Below, in pieces: positions 12,501-25,900 of a stretch of DNA of 64,000 bases. The position numbers were made by a program, and so were the translations under genes. The notes under the pieces were generated by a model. The model worked only from the letters and a program-made list of their open reading frames with translations. It made no database searches and was not told the origin of the DNA. The stretch is from the NCBI RefSeq assembly GCF_901933205.1, contig NC_044572.1:25382501-25446500 (forward strand). Reading direction: 5' to 3'. Within the stretch, counting starts at the first letter, position 1. Each line of letters starts with the position of its first letter. Source of the stretch: Camarhynchus parvulus (Eukaryota; Chordata; Aves; Passeriformes; Thraupidae).

Positions 12501-15500
12501 AACATGCATACAAGGCCCTTTCATCTGCCCTGTGATGTTTTTAAGCTTCTGGAAACTTGCTTCATCCCACTTGGAATACAATTTGAGTTCGGGTTCAGAC
12601 ACTGAGGATGCTTTCAGACAGTACTCAGCAACCTACATAGCTGTTATGAAGTGACAGAGAAAACTTTTTTCCCTTTTTCACCATTCCCAAGAGAATGAAG
12701 GCCAACTGTCTCTTCTGCCAGACTTTTGCAGTTACTAGGCATTGTCTCTCATGCCTCTCCCCTCATAGCAAAACAGCCTGAGAAATAGGGTAGCTCTCAC
12801 TTCAGTTCAGTAAATCCACTGCTGGAGTTTTCATCCATGCTGATTGCACTTGATTTCTCTCCTACTTTTCTCCCCACTTGACCCCATGATTACCTCCTGA
12901 CTGGCTCTTCCACTGGGGCATCTTCAAGAGGAAGAGTACCTTCAACCACAGAAATTACTTGAGACCAGAGCCTGCAAAACAGACAGGCTCCCCTTGCTCA
13001 AAAGGGAGGAACCTCATTCCATGTATGCTGCATGGATGCTCTGAACCAGAGATTCACCATCATTTTTCTTACTGAGCTTTGTACTTTGTGTGATGCCTGA
13101 TCTGAGAGGTGTTCTCTGAAAATGCATGTCGGGTCAGGCCTGGAAGCTGGGGGTAACACTTTGTTTGCAAATCCCAAAAGAGCTTAGATGTGATTTAGGT
13201 GCTTGGAGGCTCACACTGTTATGACCTTGGCAAGTTCAGGGGCAATATTTAGAAATTTTTCTGGCAGGGAAATAGGCACCTCCAAGCATATGCAGCAGCT
13301 CAACAGGAATGCAAATGGTGGTTCTGAGAAATACAGTGGCAGGTAAGTGGTGCTAGGTGAGTAAACTTTTTGTGAATCTAGTCCAAATCCACTGCATGTA
13401 AGTAAGGATAATATCTGAAATGCTGGAACAGTGATCTGAAGGAAGTGCGGACTTGAAAACAAAGAGGCTGATAAAGCCAGGAGAGATCCAACTGAAGAGA
13501 AAAAAAAATCTGTTTATTGAGCTTGTCCAGTCAGGATTATGCAGCAATATTTAATCCTTTGTTAAAAATCAGACCCTCTGCCCTTGTAGACTACATTCAA
13601 TTACAGAGAAGGGTGTCTAGAATGTGGCTGTCAGAGTAGATCGTGTCCTGAGGGTAAGCTGAACTCTTACACTGTGTTTATATAAAAACAAAAGTGGTTC
13701 TTTTCCTCCCTCCGTACCTTGATGCATAGAATTGCTGCAAGCAGGGTAATTAATCTGGTCTGTGCCTGCTCATCAAATCTTTCTTGTGGTAAAACATCTC
13801 TAGTCTTTTAAAGTGAAAATTATTTTCATTTTGGAGAAAATTGCCTTGTGTTTCAGATTTGGGGTTATCCTACAGGATAGGGTAGAGGCACCCTGCTGCA
13901 GACTGCTGCCCATTTGAGGGCCAGAAGCAGTGCCGCCTGCACTCTCTTGGCCCTGGGCATGCAGATGGACCTGGGCAGCCAGAGCCCTTCGTGGGAGCTC
14001 AGCCCTGCTCAGCTCATCTCTCAAAGCTGCATTGGTGCTGTCCTGACAATGCTCTATGGGCTGCCACAGCCTGGCTGCCCTGAGAGTTCAGTGTGTGCCT
14101 GTGACTTGCCTTCCTTCCCTCCTTCCCCCTTGCTGAGGCTGGGGGCAGTCCACCTGGACACCCTTCTCAAAAGTCCTTCGAGTTTTGATTCATGCAGCCA
14201 GCATCTATTATAAATCCTGCGGTAGAAATGTTACAGTTTGTATTTTGAGTTAGCTGAATCTGGGCAAAATACTATATCTTATCCATTACTAGAAGCTAAG
14301 CTGCCTTTATTGTTGTTAGCAAGACATGTTCTTCTTCTTGGCCTGTCTTTTGTTTTGTGTGGCATCTACATTTTGATGTGGAGATCTTTTACCAAATACA
14401 TGCAAATACATCTGTCCTCATCAGAATGGTTCATGTTGGATGCAGTATGTTTGTGCATTGGTGTTCTGGAAGAAAGCAGATTTTCTTCATGATATATAGT
14501 TGGATTCACCTTAACCCCAACAATGGCTGCTACTGTTGTTGCTTTTCTCTGCACACTCTAGAAGAAACACAGGGGAAGAGCAGACATAAACCAGATTTTT
14601 CAAACAAAGTCTTGACAGAACAATGGATGAAATTAGTCTCTTCAAGGTTTCTGTGTCATCAAATGTTACTGTTGACACTCTGAATGTAGCAATAGTTGTT
14701 ACGCTAATTAGAGTGGTGTAGTTCTGGAAACAGGAACTGTGAAAAGACTGTGTCTAGAAGGTACTAATAATCTTTTGATACCTGTATTTTTGCCATTCTT
14801 TATTATTATAATGAGAGTGTTAATGTGCGAGGGAGAAATCATGTGTGTCCTTAATAAAGAATGAAGCTGCACAGTTGTTATCATCTTAAGTACCATATTC
14901 ATTTAAAATCAAGTAGGCAACTCAAAGGTTAAGAGGTTTAATGTTCCTGAACTGTACAATTGAAGTACTATAGTCCAGGTTATTGTTAGCAATTACTCAA
15001 AGTGCTTGGGGTTTTTTAATAGAAACTTCATTTTACAGAAGAAAGTCCCCCTTAACTTTAGCCAGCATTGCAGTGTGGCCATTTAACTGCACAAAGTACA
15101 TCACAAGATGCTGTCATGACATAATTTGCTCCCAACAGCTATTTATATGCTGTTCATTAACCACCTCAAACATTCTTCAGTCTCTCTATATATTTCCAGT
15201 GAATATGGGAAACTTGAGAAGTTCTGTACTTAGCGATTAATGTGATATTCCACATTCATTCTTCCCTACTTAAGAAATATGCCATTTGTTTGCAGCTTTT
15301 ACAAGCAAAGAAACAGACTTGACTAAAACAGAGAGTGTACCATAAGCCTACTTACTAGGCTGTGTGAGAAGAAAACAACAAGCACAGAATAAATGTTATG
15401 GAGAAGGAAATTGCAGGAAGAGAGGAAGCTTAGAGAGGGATTGTGGATAGTTTTGGAGTGTGTTAAATGCAAAGCTGAACTCCACATATTAAGCACAGGC

Positions 15501-16255
15501 AGCCATAAAAGCTAATTGATGTAGCTGCAGATGATTATAACGTGGCATTCACAATTAACCTTTCAAAGTGGGCCCCCATAGTGAACCAAGAGAGTGGCCT
15601 ACTGCTGGAAAAAATATGTATGAGCCTGAATCTGCCCAAAGAACTTGAGAAAATATTTTCAGGAATACTGCAAAAACTAGGAATTGCACCAGCAGAAGGA
15701 TGACTATTTACCAAAAGGCAAGATTCAGACTCTCTTGCTTACTTTTCACGTCTTGAATCCCTCCAGGATATTCTCGAAGCAACAAAACTGGTGGGTGTTT
15801 TGTATTACTTCTCTTCCACTTGATCAGTCACGGCTGTGTTGTTTTTTTTGGTCCCTTAATGGAGGCTTATTGCCAAATACATGTAATATGGGATGGGTGT
15901 TCCCAGTCAGGTTCTTAAATTCACAGCCCTCTACTTCAGTAGCTAATTTACAGACTGGTGCCTACAAATCAAGACCTTTCAATTGTAACTTTAATCTGCC
16001 TACAGGATTTATGGAAGCTACAGCTTAGATTCAATTTAAGCAGCGTCGGTCTAGGTCAGCCCTAGCTGTGTTTCTTTTTAAACTCTAACAAAACCCAGCT
16101 AGAGAGTGAATTCATTCCTGTTTAAGGATTCGCACAGAAAGACCACTAAGCCAAGCCATATGGGCATAGTTTCTTGCCTTTATTGATATGCACATCATTC
16201 CAGTTTTACTTTATTAGTTCAGAAGTTTGACATTTCTTTAAACTTTGCTGTGATA
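9554..16255. other. Unique non-coding DNA, no gene recognised
   Basis: Mostly AT-rich single-copy sequence. An A/C-rich low-complexity stretch lies at about 10828-10875. At 11640-11690 a short segment vaguely resembles the 3' end of a CR1 LINE, too weakly to call. Open frames stay at about 115 codons or fewer and match nothing I know. No RNA gene was seen. Confidence 0.55.
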
Positions 16256-16331
16256 CGTGTTTGTGTTCAAAGCAGTCTCTTCATGTCAGTATGCGTGTTT
16301 GTGTTCAAAGCAGTCTCTTCATGTCAGTATG
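16256..16331. repeat. Perfect 38-bp tandem duplication
   Basis: Positions 16256-16293 are repeated without any mismatch at 16294-16331, and the flanking sequence does not continue the repeat. With two perfect copies and no simple-sequence character, a recent single duplication is the simplest explanation. An overlapping open frame (16257-16574) duplicates a short peptide as a consequence, but it is unfamiliar and probably non-coding. Confidence 0.97.
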
Positions 16332-19189
16332 CAACAGTCTTTCCAGGTCCTTTCAAACCCATGTAAGAGAAGAAGCCATCAGTACTTCTTGCACATTGTG
16401 CCCGTTAGGGAGAATCAACAGGCTTCATTTGCTGGTCAACAAATCATGGAGTTTAGTGAACTGAGACAAAAATTTGTTTCCATAATACAGTTACCTCACT
16501 TTTCATCAGAACATCATGTCTCAAAGACAGCAGTTGAAGCCTCTTTGCTATTACATAAGGACACTATCGGATGAGGCTGAGACACTGTTCCTTCAGGAGG
16601 GATAAAATAAAGGGCAAAGAAGAAAATAGGGCAGAGCCAGAATATGGAATAACAGACATCACCTTTACCAATGTTTTCCCTGATTTTCAGTTGCTTCAGT
16701 AATGGAGCCATGTAAGAATCCCTTAAAATGAGGTCCTGGCCTGTCTGCTCAAGTAACCTAGGAAACCAGGGTGGCTCCCCAGGCTTTGGCTGTCTCTTGC
16801 AAAGAGATCTTTCAGGTCCTTGCATTGGTCCTGCTGAAGGTGAGGGTTGGAGGTGCTGAACTGCAGCAGCATCACTCCAAGTAACAGGGGTCCATGATGA
16901 TGAAGACCGTGCTGGGGACAATTTCTTCATTCAGTAAGTGTCACAAATCACCAGCATTAAAATAGGAAAACCTGAAGGAGAAAATAGCTGCCTGTGCTTC
17001 TGTAAGTAGCTGGTTCCCCTGACCTCTGGCATGATCCCGTCCTAGTCAGATTGACTCATAACCAGTCCTGCTCATCCAAGCCACAGCTGCGTCAAGGCAC
17101 GGTGAGAGCCAATCCATCCCACCAACTTCATCTCTGTTTCATGACAGTTTAATCACTGAAGACTGTCTCTTTGTTGAAATATTTTCCCTTGGGGTTTTGG
17201 ATAGCAGAATTATGTCAAGGCAAACAGAACCAAAAAGTGAAAAAGGCACTTGCTCTCACCTAAATTCTTTGGAGTTGATACAAAAAACCTCTTCTGTAGT
17301 GTTCACAGCAAGCATGCATGCATGTCATGAGCCCTTAACCTCATGCAGTCATAGCTCACAATTCAGCTGAAATGGCTGTATTTTACATTCTTCATTTTAT
17401 TGCCGTCAGTGGTGACATAAGTTAGAGGATACAGCCTAGAAAATAGTCAGTCTCATCATACACGTCAGCTGAAGTAAAGAAAAGGTAACAGTCAGTGTGA
17501 ACTGATGGCAAATATATTATTCCCTGGGCCATATTCGCTCTGGTGAAAATCAGGAATTACTACTGAGGTATTCAGAGTTAAATTGCTCTGTAACCAGGCT
17601 GAGTGGGAACAAGGTCAGAGGAACAATTTCTACTCCACTGGTGCCTTTTTCAGGTTATAATTCTGAGTGTCCACTGTCATATTTTCGTCATCATCATATT
17701 TTTGTACCATTTGATAGTGTATTACTGATGTGGCTCTGGTTGCTCTGTTGAGATTCACATAAAAAACCAAAATGGTGAGATAATAGAATCAAGTACAGAA
17801 CACTGCTAATGTAGGACCTGAGTATTTTCACCCTTCACTGAAAAAAGCATCCAGAAATGCCTGTTTGCAATTCAGTTTTGTTTAAAATAGCTAATCAAAC
17901 CAATATTATTAATATACACCAAAAAATCTATCCTGTACACAATTAGCACTACTGTAAGGAAAACACTTTTTTCAATGGTGTTACAAAAATTATAGGTCCT
18001 TGTGCCCACCAAAGTTATTTTAGCAGAGCGATGTTGTTAGCACTGGAACTAAGCCATGTTTTCATAGTCAAATGATAGGCCTTTTCTAAGGTCATGCCCA
18101 CGCAGTACAAAGCCCACTAAGTGCTTCTTTGTAAAGGCTAAATGGAATTCACACTTCTGCAGGCAATCATTTTATTATGATCATATGAGTATTCACAATG
18201 TAATTTTTAACATCTTGTAAATAAAGCAGGCCAATATCTAAGGGCAATCATTATGTGTCAAACTGAAAAGCTGCTGATTTCTGGCTTTCACTGACAACAT
18301 ATAACATACCATACCATACAAGAAAATTAACATTTGTTACCTTACTCTAGCCTTTCAATCATGTTTCTGGCTTACAGTTTTGCAGAAAAGAAAAATCTAC
18401 TTAAACATAATAGAAATCAAGGTATCACCTTTTCAAAGCGAGAACTACCAACTTGCACATAACATATGCATTATATAAATGGTGTGGAACCTTTAAAGAA
18501 GGGACAGCGAAATGTCAATGCCTGAATTGAGGATACTGCTCAGACTTCACTGGGTGTTTGGTTTTCAGCACCTTAGATAAATCTAGACAAAGGATGGCCA
18601 CTTTCATTATCTGCCACAAGCGGATATTAACCCTAGTAATAGATGACCCATGAAAATGTATCTTTAGGTAATGCTAGGCACAGTCTCTGCTCTACCCCTC
18701 AGCCTCTAGCCATCACCAGGATCTCTCTGCAGCAGATGGCTTTCAAGGCATTATGAACAGCCACCAACATTCTCCAAGAGTTTGTCCAAACCTCTTCTGA
18801 GTCATGAGTGCCTCAGAACTCTGTGGCAGCCTGGGTGATGCCTTTCCCCACTGTAGCCACCCAGGTATGGCAAAGGGCAGAGAGCTGGTCTGTTTACATG
18901 GTCTTGCAGGACTGTCCAGCTTGACCTGTGTCTTTTTTGTATCTCCTTGTAAGGAGCCCTCCTATGGAGAAATACTGTAAGATAGGTGCCTAACTAGCTG
19001 GGTACCATACCAAGGGGAAAGTTCAGTGCTTCAACATTAAAATCCAAATACAAAACTCACTCCTGACAGGTTCTGTCTTATACACATTGGGTTTGGTTTT
19101 TTCCATTTAGTAAGCTGGGTGATGAAATATAAAATATGCTTACTACAGCTACAGATTCTATGATACTGCAGAGATTGCTTTCAAATCGG
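16332..19189. other. Unique non-coding DNA, no gene recognised
   Basis: No open frame of note after about 16930. Small simple repeats occur, such as a GCAT run near 17312 and (CATAC)3 at 18305-18319. The stretch at about 18690-18960 has a faint look of an old interspersed repeat, but I could not place it in a family. Confidence 0.5.
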
Positions 19190-19238
19190 AGGACAGGCTG
19201 GAATCCAGATTGATCTGACAAGCTGAAGAAATTGGCTG

Positions 19239-19255
19239 AAAAAAAAAAAAAAAAA
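19239..19255. repeat. A17 homopolymer inside the CR1 remnant
   Basis: Seventeen uninterrupted A bases replace what is a short A-rich segment in related CR1 copies. This is probably a slippage expansion after insertion and is not a retroposon tail, since CR1 sequence appears to continue on both sides. Confidence 0.9.
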
Positions 19256-19892
19256 TTAATAGAGTCATATGCAAAGTATTAAATTTAGGTAACCATGATC
19301 AAGCAAAAGCACAAGATGGTTCAGAAGATGAGGCAGGCATTAAAATGGAGCACAGGCTGAGTGAGTCAACCCTGTCACACAGTGGCAAAAAAGTCTGACT
19401 TTGTTTTGGGTATCTGAAAAATGCTCCTCTTGCTGGGCATCTGCAGTCATCCTTCTGCTTTACAAAGCACTAGTCCAGCTTCAGGTGCAACAATGCACTT
19501 AAGTTTGGCTACTGCACATCAGGGAAAGTGAGGACCTCTCAGAGACATCCCAGAGGTAAACAATCCAAAGAATCCTTTGAGGAGCAACTGAAGAAATGTC
19601 AAGAGGTAGGTTAGGGACTCCAAAGGGGAAACACCATCAAATATGTAAAAGGGCTTTGCCAAGAAGCGAAACATCTGATCACTGTTTCTTCGTGACAAAA
19701 AGCAGCAACACATTCTAATTGTAGCCAGGAAGACTCAGGCTAAGCACTTTCAGAAAAATCTTTCTAACACTGCAGGTAGTGGAGCACTGAGGTTTGTTGG
19801 CAAAGCAGTGAAGCAGCTGTTGCAATAACTCTTATGGACCAGTTGGACAAATGTGTCTCAAGGACAGCATGGAAATGTTGAATTGGCTTAGA

Positions 19893-19944
19893 AGCCTTTT
19901 CTTTTGATTAAAAAAAAAAGCCTTCCAGCCTTTTCTTTTGATTA
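19893..19944. repeat. 34-bp offset duplication at the CR1 3' end
   Basis: The 18-bp motif at 19893-19910 recurs exactly at 19927-19944, with A9 and a short linker between. The arrangement fits one tandem duplication of about 34 bp. It could also be read as a target-site duplication around a tiny A-rich insert, but there is no element body between the copies. Confidence 0.9.
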
Positions 19945-19945
19945 G

Positions 19946-22900
19946 CTTGGATGTGAATTTTGTCCATGGGGGCTTACTGATACAGAGCCTTTGCAGGACA
20001 GCTTCTCAAACTATCCTGGGAAAGCAGATCCAACAAATAGGCAGCAGGGTTATTTCCAATACGTCTAACAGGGATGAAAAGCAACTCTGAAGGATGGGAG
20101 CCTTGTCCTTAAATGGGTCTCTGGATTGGTTCATTCTTCAGGTTTAGCCCATCACTGGAATTAAAGGCCAGCTTTTTTAAGGACTTTTGTGGTATCACAA
20201 ATGAGAAAAAAACCCCTTTGCTTTCCTTTTTTTTCTGAATACCATAATTCATTAATCTTGCTACCACAGTCCACTGGCTCAAATCACATTGCATATATTA
20301 GTGCCATCTTACATAAAATTTTTTATTATTTTGTGACACAAAATAGCATGACACAATCATTCCTGTATGTATCAGAGCATGCCAGGGAAAGTGGGGAGAC
20401 ATAATTTGTAGTGTCTCCATTACTGTTTTTACAAATCTCATGTTTCATGGCTGGGAAATACAGAATTTATACAGATAAATGGCAATGAACCATAACTAAA
20501 AGATTAAAACATAGGTCCAGAGTCCCCAGCACCATGTATAAAGTGTAAATAGTACATTAAGTCTGACCCAGGAAGGGAAAAGTATGGCCTGCCTTCTCAA
20601 AAGGGCTTACCATTTTAAAAGAATCTCACCACCTAAAAGGGATCTTCACAGCTAAATATGCCATTTTTCATTTCTGTGCACATACAGATCAAGGGAAGGC
20701 TGTGAGTCCATGACTTATAAATACTTCTTAATCTCATTTGCTTTAGGAAGTGCTAAGATCTGGTCTCCTTTACTTCGCCTTCTGTTATTTATTTTTTTAA
20801 TCCAAAGCCTTGGTTCTTCAGAAGGTAGAAAGACTTGCTTTGAAGTTAAATTTATATGTAGAAGCAAATTCTGGCCATAAAAATGCTTTCAGAGGGTCAC
20901 ATCACTGTCTGGAGAGTGAGTTGTGCTGTCATTTCCTAATACTGGGGATAAGGCATACTCCTTCCACCTTGATGTGAGATATTAAACTTACTCAGGTTTT
21001 GTGGGTTAAAAATTGTAGAATGCAAATTAAAATTTGGGAGGACTTTTTTCTTTGTTATTATCAGCATTCCTGCACCCAAATTCTCCAAGGGTGCCTCTGA
21101 ACTTGCATTTTCCATGAATATGGCTTTGCATTTGTGGTGTTGCAGCTCAGACATCACACAGATGGTTTTATCACAACATCCTATATTGCTTTCCTAAGTG
21201 ATTACCTGACCACCAAGTCCATTGCAGTCTGAGCTCTGTTTTCTCACAAACCTCTCCCTTTTGCTGTGCTCTCCTTGCAGCAGTGACCTCCAGGAGCATT
21301 TTGGTTGTGCCAGAGCAGTGACAGCATCTCTGCCCCAGACACTGCCAGCAGGAGAGCTGGATGCAACCAGGAGCTGTTTGGTTTCCTGAGGAAAAGACAA
21401 CACTTCCAGGAAAAAGAAAGCTGAAGGCAAAACCAGGCAGAGGGGGACATGTGAGCCCTAGCAACCATCACAGCATGCTCTGGCCCTGCAGGAAGGGCAG
21501 GTGAGAAAAGCAAATGGACCCTGCTGTCTGGATGATGCCACACAAATCATGGAGGATATACCGTTCAAAACTGACAAAAATAACATCCAAAGTCAGAGCA
21601 ATAGTAAGCTTTTTGGTACAGAAAGTTAAAAATATGCTAACATGCTAACACTTAGGCAATATGATCAAAATAGGCCAGTCTGTGGCTGGCATATCCAGTT
21701 CTATCACAGCTAGAATATGTGTGGATATATAGGTGGATATGTGATACTACACTCCAAAAGCGAGTTACTTGCACAAATATTGATGTCTTTTCACTACAGG
21801 TGACAAATGCCCTTGCAGAATCAGACACCCAAAATCACTCATAGCTGCTTCTATGAGGCTTGATCACTATGACTTGTTCTTATTTAATTTTTCTTTTATT
21901 TTAAATACACTGTCTGCTTCGTGATGCATTTTTCACCATTTCAGTTTCCATCTTTTTCGGACATCCTTAATGGATCAGTAGAGATGCCACCAAAATTAAG
22001 CTGAGTCATATTTCTTAGCACAGTTTATAAAGAAAAATGTTTAATCTAACATGGCACACCTCAGAGCCTAACTAAAGAACAACCTCAAACATTGGTCTTT
22101 TTGTAAAATTTTAAAAACAGCAATTTAACACAGTTACAATGCAAACACATTTCTTAAATCTCTCTAATTTTCTGCCATTTCTCTGAGTTCAGTGAATACA
22201 CATAAAGTGCTTGCACCCAGATCAGTGGCATGCAAGAAATGAAGCATCTCCAGTCCTATCTGGGACAAGTCCCCTGTCCACCTTTCCTTGGGAGTGCCAT
22301 TCTGAAGGTATTTCCCCAAAACTCTCACTTCTGCCTTCAAGTCGCCTTTTCCAACTAAACTAAGTGAGGTGAAATGGGGGTTCTCTCCCTTATAGAGAAA
22401 GAAAACCTCTCAAAACTCTCCTAAGTAAACTCATAAATTCTCCTAAATAAATTCAAGTTCACATTTTACCACCAAACAAGTGGCTATTAAAAAGCAATTT
22501 TATCCACACACTCTATTCCCCCACAGCTCCCCACTTGCATCTCCCTGTTGGCTGGGTGTACCCATGCTCAGCCACACCACAACCTCTTCTCCAAAGTTAT
22601 GGTCCAGAATATTTATCCCTAAATGTGTCATTCATAGAAAGCTTTTAGATTCCTTGTCAGGCTCCCACAAGGTTAAAAGGATATTGACTCTATGGAAGGG
22701 ATGAGGTGAAAAAGGACATCCAAGATGGCTCAGACCATTGGAGACAGGGAAGATACTGGCATATTCCCAATTTAAAGAGTCTCTTACAGGGATAAGAGAC
22801 TCTCTTCTTCCTGAAACTGTCCAGGTGCTCTATCAGTGATGCAGCCAAAAAAGCATCACAATTTAAATTCAACCAGTGAATGAGAGTAGCAGAACCATGG

Positions 22901-25900
22901 CAAGGTAGGGGGATTGACTCCTACTTTGGGGTGAGAAATGCCATGTGGTGTGTCTGTGTCCACATGGAGAAGGGCTGTGGTTTCTGAAGCTTCAGGTGGG
23001 CACCCAGAGGTAGTATAGCTTGCACTAGAAAATACTTGGATGTGTTGTAATTTGGTTGCCTTCAGCATGGAAATCCTTGTTATGGTGGTTCTGTATTTTC
23101 ATTTGAAGGTGCATTAAACCATTTTATTTTTAAGATCTATCAGATAAATGGTAGAACATACCTTTGAGCAAGCTGGTAATGCATGCTTTAGGTTACTTTA
23201 TCTCTGGGAATGGGCCAAAGTGGTTTCTGTCTGTGTGCGTGTGCCTGTGTAATTAGCCCGCAAAATCAGACTCAGATAAAAATAACCATAAGGCAATGAA
23301 TGTAAATAATCAGGGCCATGATACACATCACTCCCAAAATGTGATTCCCATGCACTGAGAAAACAGGGACTGTAAAAAGTTGGAGAAATCTTAACTTTCA
23401 TTTCAATCCCTGGAAATGAAATCCAGGGGAACATAGATACTCCCTCACTTTAGTACTTTTCTAAAAAGGGCAGCAAAGCAGAAAAGCTGGACCAATTTCC
23501 ATTTACAAGGAAGTGTCTAGGATACTAAAGCCAGTGGCAGAGTCTAGGCATATGTTGAGAAGGGAGGCCATGGGTTGCAGAAGTTGTAGGTTTGGAAGCA
23601 TCTTGCTGCCATGGAGGACCCCAGAGGGCATGTGGCAGCTCACACCTCCTATCTCAGGCTCACCAGCAAAGAGCTCAAGTAAAGCCAAGCTTGGGTCATC
23701 TGCTGACAAAGAAAACTTTTCTATCCAACCTGTCTGAACTGCACAGCTGAGTCTGGGCACACTCAGGCATTATGCCATCCCTCCCAAGCACTCGAGGGAC
23801 ATCTTTGCCCCATGGGCAGCATCAGGGCTTGCACCTCAGGCAGTGCCTACAACATGTGGGTATTCCTTCCTACAACCAGGCAGTGTTGTGCATGCAGAGC
23901 AGCCTCTAGGAATCTCCACCCAGCATTTTTTTCCTTCCCTGCAACATGGCATGGCTGTGGCCAGAGGTGCCTCCACAGTGCTGATAGGTGTGGGGAAACA
24001 GGGCTTCAGCCATCCTGCTCTTTTGTCACCTCACAGGATCCAGGACACACTGTGGCAGTGCAGACTCCTGCTGCCACCATAACCTCTGCAGCCACTGGAG
24101 CTGTACTGCCATTTGTAATGATGGAAAAATTCAAGGGCAAACTCTGGAGGGCAGTCTCCCAAGATACTTTCTGCAGATACTTTCCTGTGATGAGGTCAGA
24201 GAAGCTATAAGCAGCCACTGTTGGCACACCTGGGCAATGTCACATGCTGTAGGGAGATGCAAGGGTATGGAAATACATGGAAACATGATGCTATCAGAAA
24301 GAACTATAGCTGTAAAATTTAATAGTGTGATTTGTGAAGCTGACAACACCCACCATAAGTCACAAAATAAAACAGAAATGTGTGGAAACTGTAAATCTTT
24401 CTGAGCACAATTAGTGTAAACCCTTGTTAAGTTTTATCACAAAGAAGGACAAACATCATAGAAATTCCAAATATTGTTTTACTGTTCTTAGCCTTGTCTC
24501 TTCTCCAAATAGTAGTCTGGAGCCCACCAGGGAAAGGACGCTTTATCTTTCCTCGCTGCTTCTCACTCCACTATTTTTATCCTCTTGTTTTGCACAGGGA
24601 GGTAACCCTTCTTTTTGAATCCCAAGAGGAAAGGCACAGACACTTTCAAGACAAATAACTGTTAATACTGTAAGAGGTAGGAAACGGGGAGTTATAAAAC
24701 CCAATGCCTTGTCCCATGATGAGGAGCCTAAAATGGTGAGATGGGCTCTGGTGAGAGTGTGCAGCTCTACATTTCCATGTACTTTGAAACTGCCCAGCTC
24801 ATGGTACAGGTTCATTTGCCTCTCATGGGAAGAGAGGCTGAGTTCCAGACCAGCTGGGTGAATGCCTGACCAAGCTGATTTTCCACTTATCCTGTGTTTC
24901 CGCAGCAGAGTGATTGCTGACATCAGGAACAGAGAAGGTGCAGCAGAGCCGCCCTGTTCTGCTGACTGGAGAAAGTGCCAAGCACAGAAAGGCTGACCTG
25001 GCCTTTCCAAGTCAAACCTCGCCATTACCTCCTGTGGGTCACAGCCCATGTGACGCTGGCTAGCAGGGTACAGCAGATCTTTTAGGAGGATGGGACTGTG
25101 CATGACCTATGGGCTATTCAGGGGTTGCTTCAGCCCCAGAGAGTGGATGGAATAGTGTTGACATACTCTTGTATCATTTGGCCTGTAACAGCCTGCCTGA
25201 ATATAATTTTCCTATAGGAGAAGAATAAATAGATGGTACTACTCAGAAACATCCCAGAATTTTGAAAGACATTTAGTTCCAGGCTTTGAAACACAATCCA
25301 CTAAATCAACCATTTTCCACTGGAATGACACTGGGTCAGTCCAGTAGTTCTTGAGGTTTACGCTCAGCTGTAGTTTTGCTTGGAATGTGAACATCACTAA
25401 TAATAGAATGGACATCCCCAGCTAATTTTTGAATGCAGAAAATTGCTTGGTTTTCCCTCTAATGAATACCTCTGAGCTCCTGCACTGAAGGGGAAGGCAG
25501 GTTTTAAAAAAGAAATTAGTTCCCTTCCTCCTTTTCTCCCTGCCATCTCCAACATTCTCACTCCCCAGTGCCAACAGCATGCCACAGCATTTTTTTACTC
25601 AGTCACCTGCTTCAAGACAGAGACATATTTTGAAGCAGCCACTGCACATCCCACTGCTCAGCTATGTGCATCTTCATTAATGAGGTGTGATGTGGGATGT
25701 GGATTTGTATCCTGACACAAATGTGTTGAGGGTCTCCATGTGTACTTAACACTTACCATCCACTTACCACTCATTCAGGTGAGCAGGGTATGGAGTCATT
25801 TGATTGCCAGTATGACCAGCACTGCCAGGCAATGCTGGAGCACTTCTGATCACTTATTTGCAGAGCCTTGTGCTCAGGACCCCAGGCAGGGCCCTGGAGC

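Larger units (their letters stand above)
19190..19945 (+). mobile_element. CR1-type LINE remnant, 3' portion
   Basis: CR1 elements are non-LTR retrotransposons and the main interspersed repeat of birds, usually 5'-truncated. This stretch follows the order of landmarks in the 3' half of CR1 as I know it. They are a 'gacaagctgaagaaattggctga' -like segment (about 19216-19240), a 'ggagcaactgaag' segment (about 19580), a 'gtgacaaaaagcagcaac' segment (about 19692), the 'gactcaggctaagcacttt' to 'gtggagcactga' segment (about 19730-19790) and a 'ccttccagcc' terminal segment (about 19921). All frames are broken, so no protein can be made. An A17 run at 19239-19255 sits inside the element, and the 3' end carries a 34-bp duplication. 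Start and end are approximate because divergence is high. The call rests on remembered consensus order and not on a computed alignment. Confidence 0.75.

Noticed and set aside
18690..18960. Possible old interspersed repeat
   Set aside because: Only a vague resemblance to a repeat I could not name. Too weak to list as a mobile element.
24543..25103. 186-codon minus-strand open frame
   Set aside because: No recognisable domain, signal peptide or repeat, and no splice context. Chance is the simpler explanation.
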